A program made the position numbers and the translations under genes. DNA of 64,000 nt from Abelmoschus esculentus (lineage: Eukaryota; Streptophyta; Magnoliopsida; Malvales; Malvaceae): contig JAUCBN010000022.1 of the NCBI GenBank assembly GCA_035048815.1, positions 15,852,501 through 15,916,500 on the forward strand, written 5' to 3'. The notes beneath the pieces are model-generated. The model did no database searches. It was not told where the DNA came from and was given only the letters and a program-made list of their open reading frames with translations. Position 1 is the first letter of the stretch; every line of letters begins with the position of its first letter. Below, piece after piece: positions 21,020 through 31,240 of the stretch.

Positions 21020-21937
21020 ATGCAATGAGAAAGAAAGAAATCTATTCGGGAGTTGATGTTGGAAGATATGAATCAAACCAATCAAGAATTTCCTGGATTA
21101 AATGGTGATTATCTATGTCAACCAAGAGCAACCCAACAAGTTCATGCCTGGAAAATTTTTGTTTTAATTGTGGAGACGATCATTTGGTTAGCAATTGCTC
21201 ATATAGTACTGGAATATTTGGCCACATAGAGGATCATAGATGGAACCAACAACAAAATCTTTCATGGTATGATCAAAACACTCAAATTTTTTTTACAATG
21301 ACAATTTTGTTGATGTTACAAATATGCCATGGAAATATAATTCTTCTCAAGAGTGTCTAAATTCATTTGAGGAAACATTGAAGCGTCAATGGCTAGAATG
21401 GAAGAATTAATGACAGAGAAATCAAAGTCATTCGATGCATATATAGCTAGATTGGATGCACCTTTGCGGGATTCAAAAGATCAAGTACAGATATCTATAT
21501 ATACCATGGATATCATAGAATTTGAGGAGTACTCTCACTTACAGTTGTCTGGGCAATTACATGACGACATGCCCGATCAACAAGATGGCGATGCCATGAT
21601 AATGGAATATGAGAAGGTAATGATTGAACCTTTTGAATTCTTTAAAAACTCATCTCTTCCATTGCAGGCATCTTTCGAGGAGTCAACGTTACAAGATTTG
21701 AAGCCATCAAAAATAGGGTATGATTATTTGGAAAATGGTATTTTATCTGTGATAATTCCATCTAATAGTTGCTCTAAACCAAAATCTCTACTAACGGAGA
21801 TTTTTGAGAAGCATAAAGAGCAATGTGGGTTGATTCTTGAAGACTTCAAGAAAGATGATTCTTCATTTGACGTGCACAGAATTTTGGCAAAGGATTGCCA
21901 CAGCAATTGGCTAGCACATGAATTGCCTCGACAATAA
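21020..21937 (+). pseudogene. Element E Gag remnant with zinc knuckle
   Basis: Two frames (21115-21360 and 21389-21937) carry what looks like the C-terminal part of an Athila Gag. The first has the knuckle CFNCGDDHLVSNC (C-x2-C-x3-H-x4-C) followed by a DHRWNQQQN stretch. The second starts MARMEELMTEK, similar to the Athila Gag-Pol linker, and is rich in acidic residues. A frameshift joins them. The capsid domain seen in the Athila fragment at 29956 is absent. Element F has the same shortened arrangement, which suggests that loss of the capsid is old in this family. No function is likely beyond perhaps RNA binding. Confidence 0.7.
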
Positions 21938-22575
21938 AGGCTATATCCAACCATTCTAGAAATCAACAAGAATGAGGTAATTAAATAGTTGGATATTGAT
22001 ATAATTTTTTTTAACGAGATATTCATGCCTTCAGGAATAATATCAAGTTGGAGGATAGGCATGGACTACAAAAGAACACGAACGAAAGATACCTCCTCCA
22101 TGATCACACAAATGGGAGTATCCGTACCCGCATTAGACTATATCTTTTTGAGTAGAATTGTCACCCAATAGAGGGTGCAAATGGACTATAAGAAATATCG
22201 GAAACGACATTCCATAGGTTTTCTTTATATTCTTATTTTATATTAATTTTCTGTTTTATTTTATTTGGTATTTTCATGAATTCTCTTAATTATGGTGTTT
22301 ATGAATAATTATCTTCTCATTACTTGAATGATTCTTTCTTTATTGATGTTTATCTTTTTGAGTTAGGACAATAAGCAAGAATGAAGGTGGAGAAGTTCAC
22401 AGCAGGAATTATGCCGAGGCAGTAAACAGTGTTAGAGTCACAATAGTCCCAACAGACAGAAACAACGTAACGGATATCTGCCAAGATTCCCGCCGCGACA
22501 ATAAATACAATAGACAATAAAAGTTAAACGGATGCAAAACGGCTAGTGGATTAAAACGGTCACACTGCCAAGGCC

Positions 22576-22582
22576 TATATAA
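22576..22582 (+). promoter_or_regulatory. Internal TATA box of element E
   Basis: TATATAA inside AAGGCCTATATAAGC, 165 bp before the ATG at 22741. Element F has the same motif at 61093 before its matching ORF. The context resembles the LTR TATA box (AAGCCTATATAA), so it may be a copied or convergent core promoter. Confidence 0.55.
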
Positions 22583-22740
22583 GCAATCTCTCCCTCTTGA
22601 ACTATTCACTCTTACATTCTTATTATCTTTACTTCTTTGCTAATCTTGCTCTCACAATACTCTCTGCCTACTTACCTTCTTGCAATTTCAGAAACTCTTC
22701 AAGAAATTTTCCAAGACTCTAAATTTTCAAATACTTACTC

Positions 22741-24240
22741 ATGGCCACCTACAAACGCTTTGTCCCAGCAACTATTGAAGACCGATTCAAAAGACTGTTC
22801 ATTGCTCGATATTTATGGGAAGAACAAGGGTTCCAACATTTAGAAGAAGAAGATTTCGGCATCAAACACTACTTATTCAACAAGATAAAATATCAGGAAT
22901 GTGAGATTTTCTACCTACAACCTCCCTAGGACAATGCCACCATAGTGCAAGAATTCTATGCGCACGGGCCAAGCAAGGACTTTCTCTTTGTCCACTGCCG
23001 AGACAAGCCTATCAAGCTCGATGCCGATGCAATCAATGATTTCTATGACCTTGTCCCTATACGTGATGTCCATACCTAATTTATGGAGAATGTCACCACT
23101 CAAGACTACAAGCTGATAAAGGACGACCTCTGCTAAGGTAATACCCTATGAGAGACCGGTGCCCATAAAGGATCCTTAGTAAGGCAAAGTTTGAAACCCG
23201 AGGCCAAATTTTGGAACACTTTTGGAAAGAGACGCCTCATCCCAACCTCTCATAACATCACGGTGGAACGAAAGAGATTGGTGCTCATACAATCGATCAT
23301 CAACAAAAGGAGCATCAATATTGGAGAAATCATTTTGTGAGAAATTTACAAATACGGTAAGAAGGATAAAGGCCCTTTATATATTCCTTCTTTAATCACT
23401 AGTATTTTTAATGCTGCAGGTGTACCCATTTTCGAGACAGATGAATTCACACCCAAAGAAAAGGATGGACCAGATAATTCTACCATAAGATCATGCAAAT
23501 TACGTAGGCAAAACCAGTCCAGGCAACTCCACAGTAGTTCACTACCGACACTGCTGTCGGAACCCAGTACACGGTAGACATGCTTGACACTACACATACC
23601 ACTGCCGCAGCAGACCCATACCAAGAGATTCTACAAAGGATGACAGCGATGGACTTTAGGCAACAGAGATACATGGAGTATGAAAGAGACTTCAACAGCA
23701 CACTTGCTCAAATGATGCTCTACAACTTTCTATACCAAGGGATGCAGTTTCAAGAATTTCCAACCAACATGTTCGTGAAGGTTGCACCCTATATAGAGAC
23801 AACATTAGATTCAGGAGGGCCGAGAACATTCTTCCCCATAGGCCCTCAATAATAGTTTCATGCTGCTGGCCCATCTAGGGCAGCAGACTCTACCGCGGCA
23901 TCATCTGTTAACAGAAGACATTCAAAGAGGAGGGCAGTATTCAACATTGCCCCAAGATCCCCAATCATCATGGGTAGTCTATCAGAAAAGATAGATGCCT
24001 ATGTACACCAAAGCTCAGATGTTGTCGGGCCAACAATTCACCATGCTAAGGCAGATCCAGAGAACGATGGAGGGACTGATATAATGGAGACCGAAGATGA
24101 AGGAGAAGAAGAGGTGAATGTTCCTATGCAATGAGTGACACCAACAAGAGTTCAACCATCAAGACGAGCAAAGCCATCACCAAGGATGCAACAATCGACA
24201 GTAAGATCCAGAAAATTAATTGTGGAGGATAGTTCTTCGG
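22741..24240 (+). pseudogene. Element E 'putative plant transposon protein' ORF, broken
   Basis: It starts MATYKRFVPATIEDRFKRLF at 22741 and stays recognisable through IVQEFYAHGPS, LDADAINDFYDLVP, FGKRRLIPTSHN and QSIINKR, up to an acidic and basic tail near 24200. The pattern of FYA.., AINDFY and LIPTSHN matches the plant transposon-protein domain that often accompanies Athila-like elements. Its biochemical role is unknown. Stops and shifts interrupt it at about 22927, 23077 and 23150. Element F has the same ORF, with different breaks, at 61244. It sits behind its own TATA box and a roughly 160-bp leader. The family identification is by remembered motif similarity only. Confidence 0.65.
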
Positions 24241-24704
24241 AATCCTTATAATTTTTATGTAGCTTTTATAATTGCTTGTTTCCTTTTTATATTTTGTTGC
24301 CTACTGGTTGCCCCTAATTTAAGCATTGAGGACAATGCTTGGTTTGAGTTTGGGGTTGTAGAGCCACTGCCGCAGCAATCCACTACTGAGGCCTTGCCAT
24401 GAAAAGGAAGTTTTTAGTGATAAATTTTTTATTTATATGTCCATCACTTTACTTGAAATTGTTGCCCATACTCTTGCGCTGCCCATCATCAATATTATTT
24501 TAGTTTATTCTTTTAAGGCAATAAAAATCTTTCTCCTTACCATAGTTAGATTCTGTTTTGAAGGCTTAATTCTAGGATACTTAAGGAGAAAAACTTAGAA
24601 GCTTACTATAAGGTTGAACTTAAAAACACTTTTGGGACTTGTTTGGATATAAGAATTTTTTTAATAAACATAGGTGATAAAGACTTAGATCTTTGGAAAG
24701 GTGA
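24241..24704 (+). other. Element E 3' region with a second PPT-like motif
   Basis: This non-coding stretch contains CATTGAGGACAATGCTTGG followed by TTTGAGTTTGGGG at about 24324-24356, which is Athila PPT-like sequence 790 bp before the true PPT. The 60-aa hydrophobic frame across it (24220-24402) is not supported by any family. Confidence 0.5.
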
Positions 24705-24858
24705 CTAGAGGTGCCTATAACCGGCTCTAGGAAATACTCTTCTTCATGCTAGAGGTACCCAAAATTGGCTCTAGTATACTTAAAAGAATAAGCAAAAGAA
24801 ATAAGAAAAAATAAGAAGAAGAAAACACAATCCTTGAGGTGACCGAAATTGGCTCAAG
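24705..24858 (+). promoter_or_regulatory. Three 26-nt hairpins with compensating stems, element E
   Basis: Hairpins at 24705-24730, 24749-24774 and 24833-24858 each have 6-nt arms and a 14-nt loop. The first two use CTAGAG/CTCTAG and the third uses CTTGAG/CTCAAG, so pairing is kept although the sequence changed. The loops follow GTGCCCGAAAYTGG. Element G has the same three in the same order with nearly the same spacing. Confidence 0.75.
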
Positions 24859-25111
24859 AAATTGTTCTTTTAAGAAGAGTACACTAATCCAAATCTACTT
24901 ATCTTGAATTTAGAGTTTATCTAAGAAAACCGTTAATCAAACTTGTCCACAAAAATGCACACTCACAAAACCTTATAGTTTGTCTTCTAGGTACACCCTT
25001 AGGTAACCGAAAGGTTAAGTCTAAAGAATGAACATAATTATGGTGGAGAAAATAAATGGAAACATAAGACAAAGAAAGAATAGAGTTTGACAAATTGATG
25101 GTCTGCATTGC

Positions 25112-25144
25112 TTGAGGACAAACAATAGTTCGAGTTTGGGGGTG
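25112..25144 (+). promoter_or_regulatory. Polypurine tract region of element E
   Basis: GCTTGAGGACAAACAATAG then TTCGAGTTTGGGGGTG, directly before the 3' LTR. The same motif precedes the LTRs at 32765 and (minus strand) at 63399. Confidence 0.85.
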
Positions 25145-26423
25145 TGATAAGTGCTCAACTCACTATCACTTTCTACACTTTTCATGGGCATTAATCATCA
25201 ATTTTACACCTACTTAAACCAATGTATAAATTTAATGTGATATATTTAAGGATTATGCTATTAAAGATGATATTTATAGAAAAAGCATACTTTACTACAT
25301 TTTTATGTCTGTGTAAGAAAAAGTATTGTCGCGGCAGCAAACTATGGCCGAGGCAGGACCTGATATCCAGGCAACAGAGGACAAAGAGCAACATGGCAGG
25401 AAAATTGAAGAGAAAAATGAGGAGAACGTTACTGGACAAGAAGCCCAAGGATCGGAGCTGAATAGCCTGAAGAAAACCCAAAGACAAGGCCACGCGAGAA
25501 AGCCTTCTAGAAGAATTAAACTTGGAAATATAAAGGTTTACCCTAGGCCAAGCCTATATAAGGCATAGCCGTCCAAGGGAAAAGAGAGACGAATTAAGAG
25601 AGTTCACCCTAGGAATCATTGTTGTTCTTCTTTCCATCACGTTTTAAGCTTTCTTAGGGTTTAGGTGAAGGTTGTTGGGTATTAGAGAGAAGAGATTGTA
25701 TCTTGTTTCTTATTTTCAATGCAATAAAATATCAAAATTTGCTTACTCTTTGTCATTCTTTGTTCTTGCATCCAAGCTCGGGAAAGAAGTTTTAAGTAAT
25801 CTATTTATCTAGACTCAGGAGAGTTAGATTCACGAAAGGAGTAAGTATGGTATTTGACTTGATTGGAAAATACTAACTCGACCTAGGGATAAGTTGGAGT
25901 TTCAGCGGCTAAAAGAAGTGTGGGATTGGTTGTTGGTTATAATTGATTAACGTTGGATGGTATCATCAAGGACTAGTCATCAACAGTGTTTCGACTTAGG
26001 GATAAGCGAAACCATTAAAGGATACTTTGCCGAACTTTGGTAAAATTTTCCCAAGAGTAAGGGATTGTTGCGGCAGAAAACACTATCGCTGCCAAGACAA
26101 TAATCTGCAATACTGCCGAGATAGTATAGTGCAATTGTATTTGACAGAAACAGATTAATCAAATCCATTATAGAACACAACTAGATCATGCCCTCTTTAT
26201 CAATTTGATCTCATTCTTTTTAGTTTTCTTTAATTGCTTTATTTAGTTTAATCAAAACTCAACTACTTGTGTTTTTATTTTATTTCTTTTATAGATCAAG
26301 AAGACAAAGGAAGACATATTAAGTACATCAATCCTTGTGGAGACGATATCTGATTTACTCATCACTTTATGACTTGAAGAAGTGTTCACTTGCACTACAA
26401 TTATGGTATTTATGCAGGCAACA
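25145..26423 (+). repeat. Element E 3' LTR
   Basis: 1279 bp, collinear with the 5' LTR. TATATAA is at 25555-25561 and AATAAA at 25723-25728. The end GGCAACA at 26423 is followed by the ATAAT duplication. Confidence 0.92.
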
Positions 26424-26429
26424 ATAATC

Positions 26430-29150
26430 CGATAACATACATTCCTAACTTATCCAACAAGATTTAATTAGTTGTATGCTCTTTATTGTCAAAGGCCAGA
26501 TATTAATTGCAACTCAAGCTTCTATCAGGGAAAACTTTGAACTCTTTTGTTATGGTTGATGGTGAAAAATGGGACAAATTAGGACTGAAAAATGAGGATG
26601 TTGAATTTGCTTAATTGGGTAATGAGGATCGGGTAAATTAAGGATTGATATTGAAGTAATTGAGGCTGGAAGAAAAACAATGTTTTGATGAGAACCATTA
26701 AGTGATATGGCACCATTTTGGAGAAAGGATGTTATAGGGTTCATATATAAACAAATATGTAATCGTTTATATCTCATCTATTGAATGAAAATACCTATAT
26801 CTTCTTCTTTTACCCTATTTCTTGTACTTTTAAAATCTTTTTCTTCTACTCCTTAATCTTTCTATTTCATTATCAAATCGTCGATCGTTACATTTGACAT
26901 CAGAGATTAGTTCTAAAATCCATCAGTAATTTGGAAAATCGAAAAAGACGCAGCAGATGGAGAACAATATAGATTTGACCGACATCCAGTGCAAGTTGAA
27001 CGACATGAAGATCAACACTGATAATCTGGTGAATAGATTAGGGCAAATAAAAACGTAGATAAAAAACCTCAAACAGACTTGAGAAAAACATCAGCTTGTT
27101 GACTAGGGTGAAGAAAATATAAACTCAGATTCACTTGAGTAACAAACTCCATCTCCCATTAATACACAGGCAAAGCTTGATGGAAAAAGAGTAGTGCAAA
27201 TCACTATTATTGATGACAAACAAAGGTATGTTGTTAAAATAGATGAGCCATGTCTGTTAGCTTAAAAAAAACAATACTATGTTTTCTGAAAAATAAAGAT
27301 AGAAACACAATGGTCTGAAATGGATGACACCTTATTGTTACAAGAACCTTAAAAGATGAAAAAGAGTAACTATGGGTCTAGCTAAAATCAATTTAACCTT
27401 AAGTCTAAGGTAGAGTTGCATATGTTTGAAGGGGATAATTCTTAAAGTTGATTAAGAAAGTGTGAAAATATTTTGCTACTTTCTCTGTCCTAGAGGATCA
27501 AAATTTAAATTGGCTTCAATGAATTTTAATGGGAAGGTTGACTTATTGCTGACAAAAGTTGCAATAATATTATTGAAGAGTTCAACAAATTGATACAAAA
27601 AGGTGATGTGGAGAAATATTAAGAGAGATTTGAAGAATTAAAACCACATATGTTATTGCACAATGCTACTCTGAAAGAAATTATTTTGTTTTAAGTTTTT
27701 TCAATGAATTAAAAGAGAAGTCAAGACACAAGATTAAAGTACACAAAGTGCTAACAGTCTTAGAAGCATGTAAGTAAGCTAAACTATATGAGTTATTCAT
27801 AGATCTGGAAAACAGGAGGCAGAGATACCCTAACAAACCACCAAAGTATATGCAACATTCATCAGAGAACTCGCATTGATTGGAAACCAAATGTGACAAT
27901 TATAAACAACAAACAAACCCTTATTGACTATATAAAGACACATTTTATGTTTTAAATATGGAGAGAAATGTGTTCCAGACCATCAATGCAAAGTAAAACA
28001 GTTGAACTTGATGGTGGAGGAGGAGGAAACTGAGGAAGAAATAATGATTGAGGAAATTTTGAAAATATGCATGAATAATCTTCGATATATTACATTAAGA
28101 TTGTAAGGAGTAACAAAAGGGAGAGTAATGAATGTGTTGGTGGACAGTAATAGTACTCATAGCTTTGTAATCCCACAGTGGGCTAAGGAATGGGTGAGAA
28201 TTGGACTAACTTATCCTTTAGACACTACAATAGCTAATGGGAGAAGCTATACAACATTACCAAAGTTAAAACACTAAGTTGAAAGATACATGGTTACCAA
28301 TTCGACCATAAATTCAAGTTCTAAAAAAATAGATATGGTGTTAGAGCTAAAATGGATGAAGAACTATAGTTCAATCACCTTAAGTTTAATAGAATAATTA
28401 TTAAATTTAACAAGGAAGGAAAAGAGATTAGACCGAAGGAACGATTAAAACCTTTCAAGGTTAAATAAATTAATGAGAAGAACTTACAAAAAATAACAGT
28501 CAAAGACTTAAAAATCTTGGAAGAAATTTACCTGCTTAGTATGAAAGATCTAAAATTCATTATCCCCAAATGACTCATGTCCTTATTGCGGAAGTACCAA
28601 ACTGTATTTGACGAGTCTAAAGGAATACCCTTTTAAAGCCTTTAATCATGTCATTGTCCTGAAAACAGAAATACAACTTATTAATATCATACTCTATAGA
28701 TTCTCTTACCACCAAAAGACTAAAATAGAGAAATAGATTAAAGAAATGTTAGCTTCAGAAATCATTCAAACATGTAATAATCTTTTTGCCTCCCATTGTT
28801 TACTAGTTAAGAAAAAGAATGAGAGTCAAAGGCTCTGTGTGGATTACAAGCAATTGAATTCAATCACTATAAAGAATATATTTTTTATACTAATGATGAA
28901 AGATCTACTGAATAAATTAGCTAGAGTTGTGTATTTTTTTTAAGATTAACTTAAGGTTTGGATATTGACAAATCAGAATAAAAAAATATCTAGAAAATAA
29001 CATTCAGACCATATCAGGGTCACAATAAATTTAAGATAATGTCCTTTGTTTTTTGTCACCTTTCAATCTTTAATGATTGAACTATTTAAATCATACTTGA
29101 AGCATTATGTACTAGTGTTTTTTTTTTGATGATATACTAGTTTACAACCT
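26430..29150 (+). mobile_element. Truncated chromovirus (Ty3/gypsy), copy 1
   Basis: A short LTR (about 26430-26892) ends TTACA and is followed by an initiator-tRNA-Met-like PBS (TGACATCAGAGATT, 26895). Decayed Gag follows (ENIFATFSVLED, KGDVEKY), then a CFKYGEKCVPDHQC finger at 27948-27990 whose second Cys is Tyr. The protease loop is VLVDSNSTHSF near 28130. RT runs from KEMLASEIIQ through RLCVDYKQLNS (28746-28943) to the catalytic FFDDILVYN near 29121-29147. Everything after that RT motif is gone, and no 3' LTR is present. The same truncation point exists in copy 2 at 36893, so the loss predates the duplication. The short LTR and Met primer suggest a Reina-like chromovirus, which is tentative. 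Confidence 0.82.
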
Positions 29151-29345
29151 TTTAAAACCCTTTTTTACAACTCAATCCTTTTTATTTCATTATCACAACA
29201 ACAATCATTATAAGAAGAAGAAAAACTATAAACCTTTATTAGTAATTTCAATCAAGTCAATATTAACTCGAAAATGTAAAACTATAAACAAGAACAAAGA
29301 AAAAAAAGTCCTATTTTCTTGATATCCATTGAAGTAGATGTCATC

Positions 29346-29550
29346 TTAAATGGCCTTGAATTGTATTCTAGAAGATTTTTCCTTTCCTTCCTTGATTGCT
29401 TTTTCCTTGAGCAAAACATCACCAATGGTGTAATACTTGTTAATTTTACAGATGGATCTCTCGACCAGAGACGAATCTAATTTTATTTTGTAAGTTATTT
29501 TTTAAAATCTTTATTATCGGATCGCCTTCTATCACAGTGTAAATGTGAAC
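29346..29550 (-). pseudogene. PR-10/Bet v 1 pseudogene scrap, copy 1
   Basis: It is collinear with the clearer copy at 37097-37315. Readable pieces on the minus strand are TVIEGDPIIK and KYYTIGDV, then a Lys-rich C-terminal helix. Relative to copy 2 the frame is shifted near the middle. It corresponds to the C-terminal half of a PR-10 protein, with no first exon visible. It is a relic, not an expressed gene. Confidence 0.6.
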
Positions 29551-29751
29551 GAAACCAGGATTTGAAGTTAGAGAATAAAATATAAATATTTAAAAGTAAA
29601 AAGATAAACATTTTTAAAAAAATATAAATAGGGGATAAAATAACTCTTTAGAGATGGGGACGATTGCCTCACCCACCCTTACGTACCTCCGTTCCTGCTT
29701 AAAATTCTCTTTATCTACCGCTTCTACTTCTTATTCATATAATTGAATTGG
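29551..29751. other. End of duplicated segment, copy 1
   Basis: Collinear with 37316-37504. A short minus-strand frame (in copy 2: NFEQERRHVRVGEAIVLIS) is present in both, without a recognisable family. Homology between the copies stops after TTGAATTGG at 29751. Confidence 0.6.
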
Positions 29752-31240
29752 AGGAAGAAGATTGAAGGAAGCATATTAAGTAGACCAATCCCTGTGGAGA
29801 CGATACTTGATACTAATCACTTTATTACTTGGCGACTTGCACTAAATTGCGCATATCTGACACGCATCAAGTTTTTGGCGCCATTGCTGGGGATTGAAAA
29901 CTAAATTTTTTTCTTTATTTTCTTTCTCTTTAGTTTTTTTTATTTTTATTTTACTTTGGTTTATTTTTGGTGTATGACCAGGGTCAGCCCTACCCATCCT
30001 TTATACGAGTTAGATCCAGAAATCAAACGTACACATCAACGATTGAGGAGACAATTCCAAGAAGCTATGGTAGGCCATCAAGGAAATCAAGCAGAACAGA
30101 ACTTACCTGCCGGCAATGGAGGCCTTCCGCCGCCACCATTGCCGCGACAGTTAACTATCAGAGACTTCCTAGAGGAAGATTTAAATGGGTTAAATCCTGG
30201 AATTGTTATACCAGAAATAGAAGCGACCCACTTTGAGCTAAAACCTGTCATGTTCAATATGCTAAACACTATTGGACAATTTGGTGGGTCAATGACAGAA
30301 GATGCCATACAACATCTTAAGTCATTCATGGAAATTTGCAATTTCTTCAAAATTCAAGGAGTCCATGAAGATGTCTTAAGATTACAGTTGTTCCCTATTC
30401 ACTTAGGGATAGGGCAAAAAACTGGCTAAATATCATTCCAGCAGGATCAATAGGATCTTGGAGTGAATTATGCCGAGATTTCATTACGCCCTTTAATCGT
30501 ACCAATTTATATGATAGAATTCGTAATGAAATTTCTTCTTTTCGATAGGTTGATGACGAACCTATGTACGAGGCATGGGAACACTATAGAGAGTTATTAT
30601 ACAAGTGCCCATTGCATGGATTTCCACTATGGACAAGTGAAAATGTTTTACAATGCCACCAATGCTCCAACAAGGATGATGTTAGATGCCTCGACAAATG
30701 AAACACTCCTGGATAAAGTACCTGAGGAAGCTATTGAGATACTGAACAAACTCGCAAAGAATGATTTTCAATTTCCTACATCTAGGTGAGGAGGAGTAAG
30801 ATTCCAAGCCACAGTAAATAAATTAGAAATATCAAATTTAGTGACAGCACAATTGGCATCTCATACCAGGATGGTGCAGAACATGCAATTATAGCAAAAT
30901 AACCATGAGGTTAAAGCCATTGATTCTTTTTGGAATTTATGTGGAGGTAACCATAATTCTTCCGAGTGTATGCAGAATCAAGAGTATAATGTGTATGTTT
31001 GAAACTACAATAGAAATAATATGATGTCCAACACATACAACCCCTCATGGAAGAGGCATCCAAACTTTTCATGGAGTAATCCCAACAACGTCTTGAATCC
31101 AACTACTCAACCCCTAGGATTCCAGCAACAAATGCAATATCTACCGCAGTAGCAGATCCATCAACTTTTGCCACAGTAGCAGATGCATCAGCAGTAGCCA
31201 CCTCGGCGAATCGCACAAAGGGTCGTCGTAGCTGCCTAGG
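29752..31240 (+). mobile_element. Athila element fragment: LTR end, PBS and gag
   Basis: It begins inside an Athila-type LTR (GGAAGCATATTAAGTAGACC) that ends CACGCATCA at 29869. A near-perfect tRNA-Asp PBS is at 29876-29893. Gag follows at 29956 and its tail, with a knuckle-like CGGNHNSSEC near 30940 and RHPNFSWSNPNN near 31060, reaches about 31200. The rest of the element is missing. It is joined on the left to the duplicated segment and on the right to an inverted LTR. Confidence 0.85.
29956..30789 (+). pseudogene. Athila-type Gag (capsid), frameshifted
   Basis: The first frame (29956-30429) has RLRRQFQEAM near its start, the capsid start THFELKPVMFNMLNTIGQFG, and then AIQHLKSFMEICNFFKIQGV. 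This matches Athila Gag and the retrotransposon Gag family. A frameshift near 30412 moves the continuation (LNIIPAGSIGSWSELCRDF) to another frame, and a TAG follows near 30547. Gag would form the particle shell. This copy cannot produce a full protein. Unlike elements E and F, it keeps the capsid domain, so it represents the more complete relative. Confidence 0.82.

Larger units (their letters stand above)
19580..26423 (+). mobile_element. Element E: complete non-autonomous Athila-like LTR retrotransposon
   Basis: Both ends are clear: TGATAAGTG at 19580 and CAACA at 26423, flanked by perfect 5-bp target duplications ATAAT (19575-19579, 26424-26428). The LTRs are 1332 and 1279 bp. A tRNA-Asp-like PBS is at 20918 and a PPT just before 25145. 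The 4.2 kb internal region has a decayed Gag tail with a zinc knuckle and a 'putative plant transposon protein' ORF, but no protease, RT or integrase, so mobilisation would need another element's enzymes. A second family member (F) lies at 58968-62052 and a third (G) at 62053 onwards. The homologous segment at 34393-34397 is the empty site. Confidence 0.93.

Noticed and set aside
24220..24402. 60-aa plus-strand frame with a strong hydrophobic stretch, considered as an envelope-like remnant
   Set aside because: It is short and overlaps a PPT-like motif. Without the wider domain pattern of Athila env-like ORFs I cannot support it.
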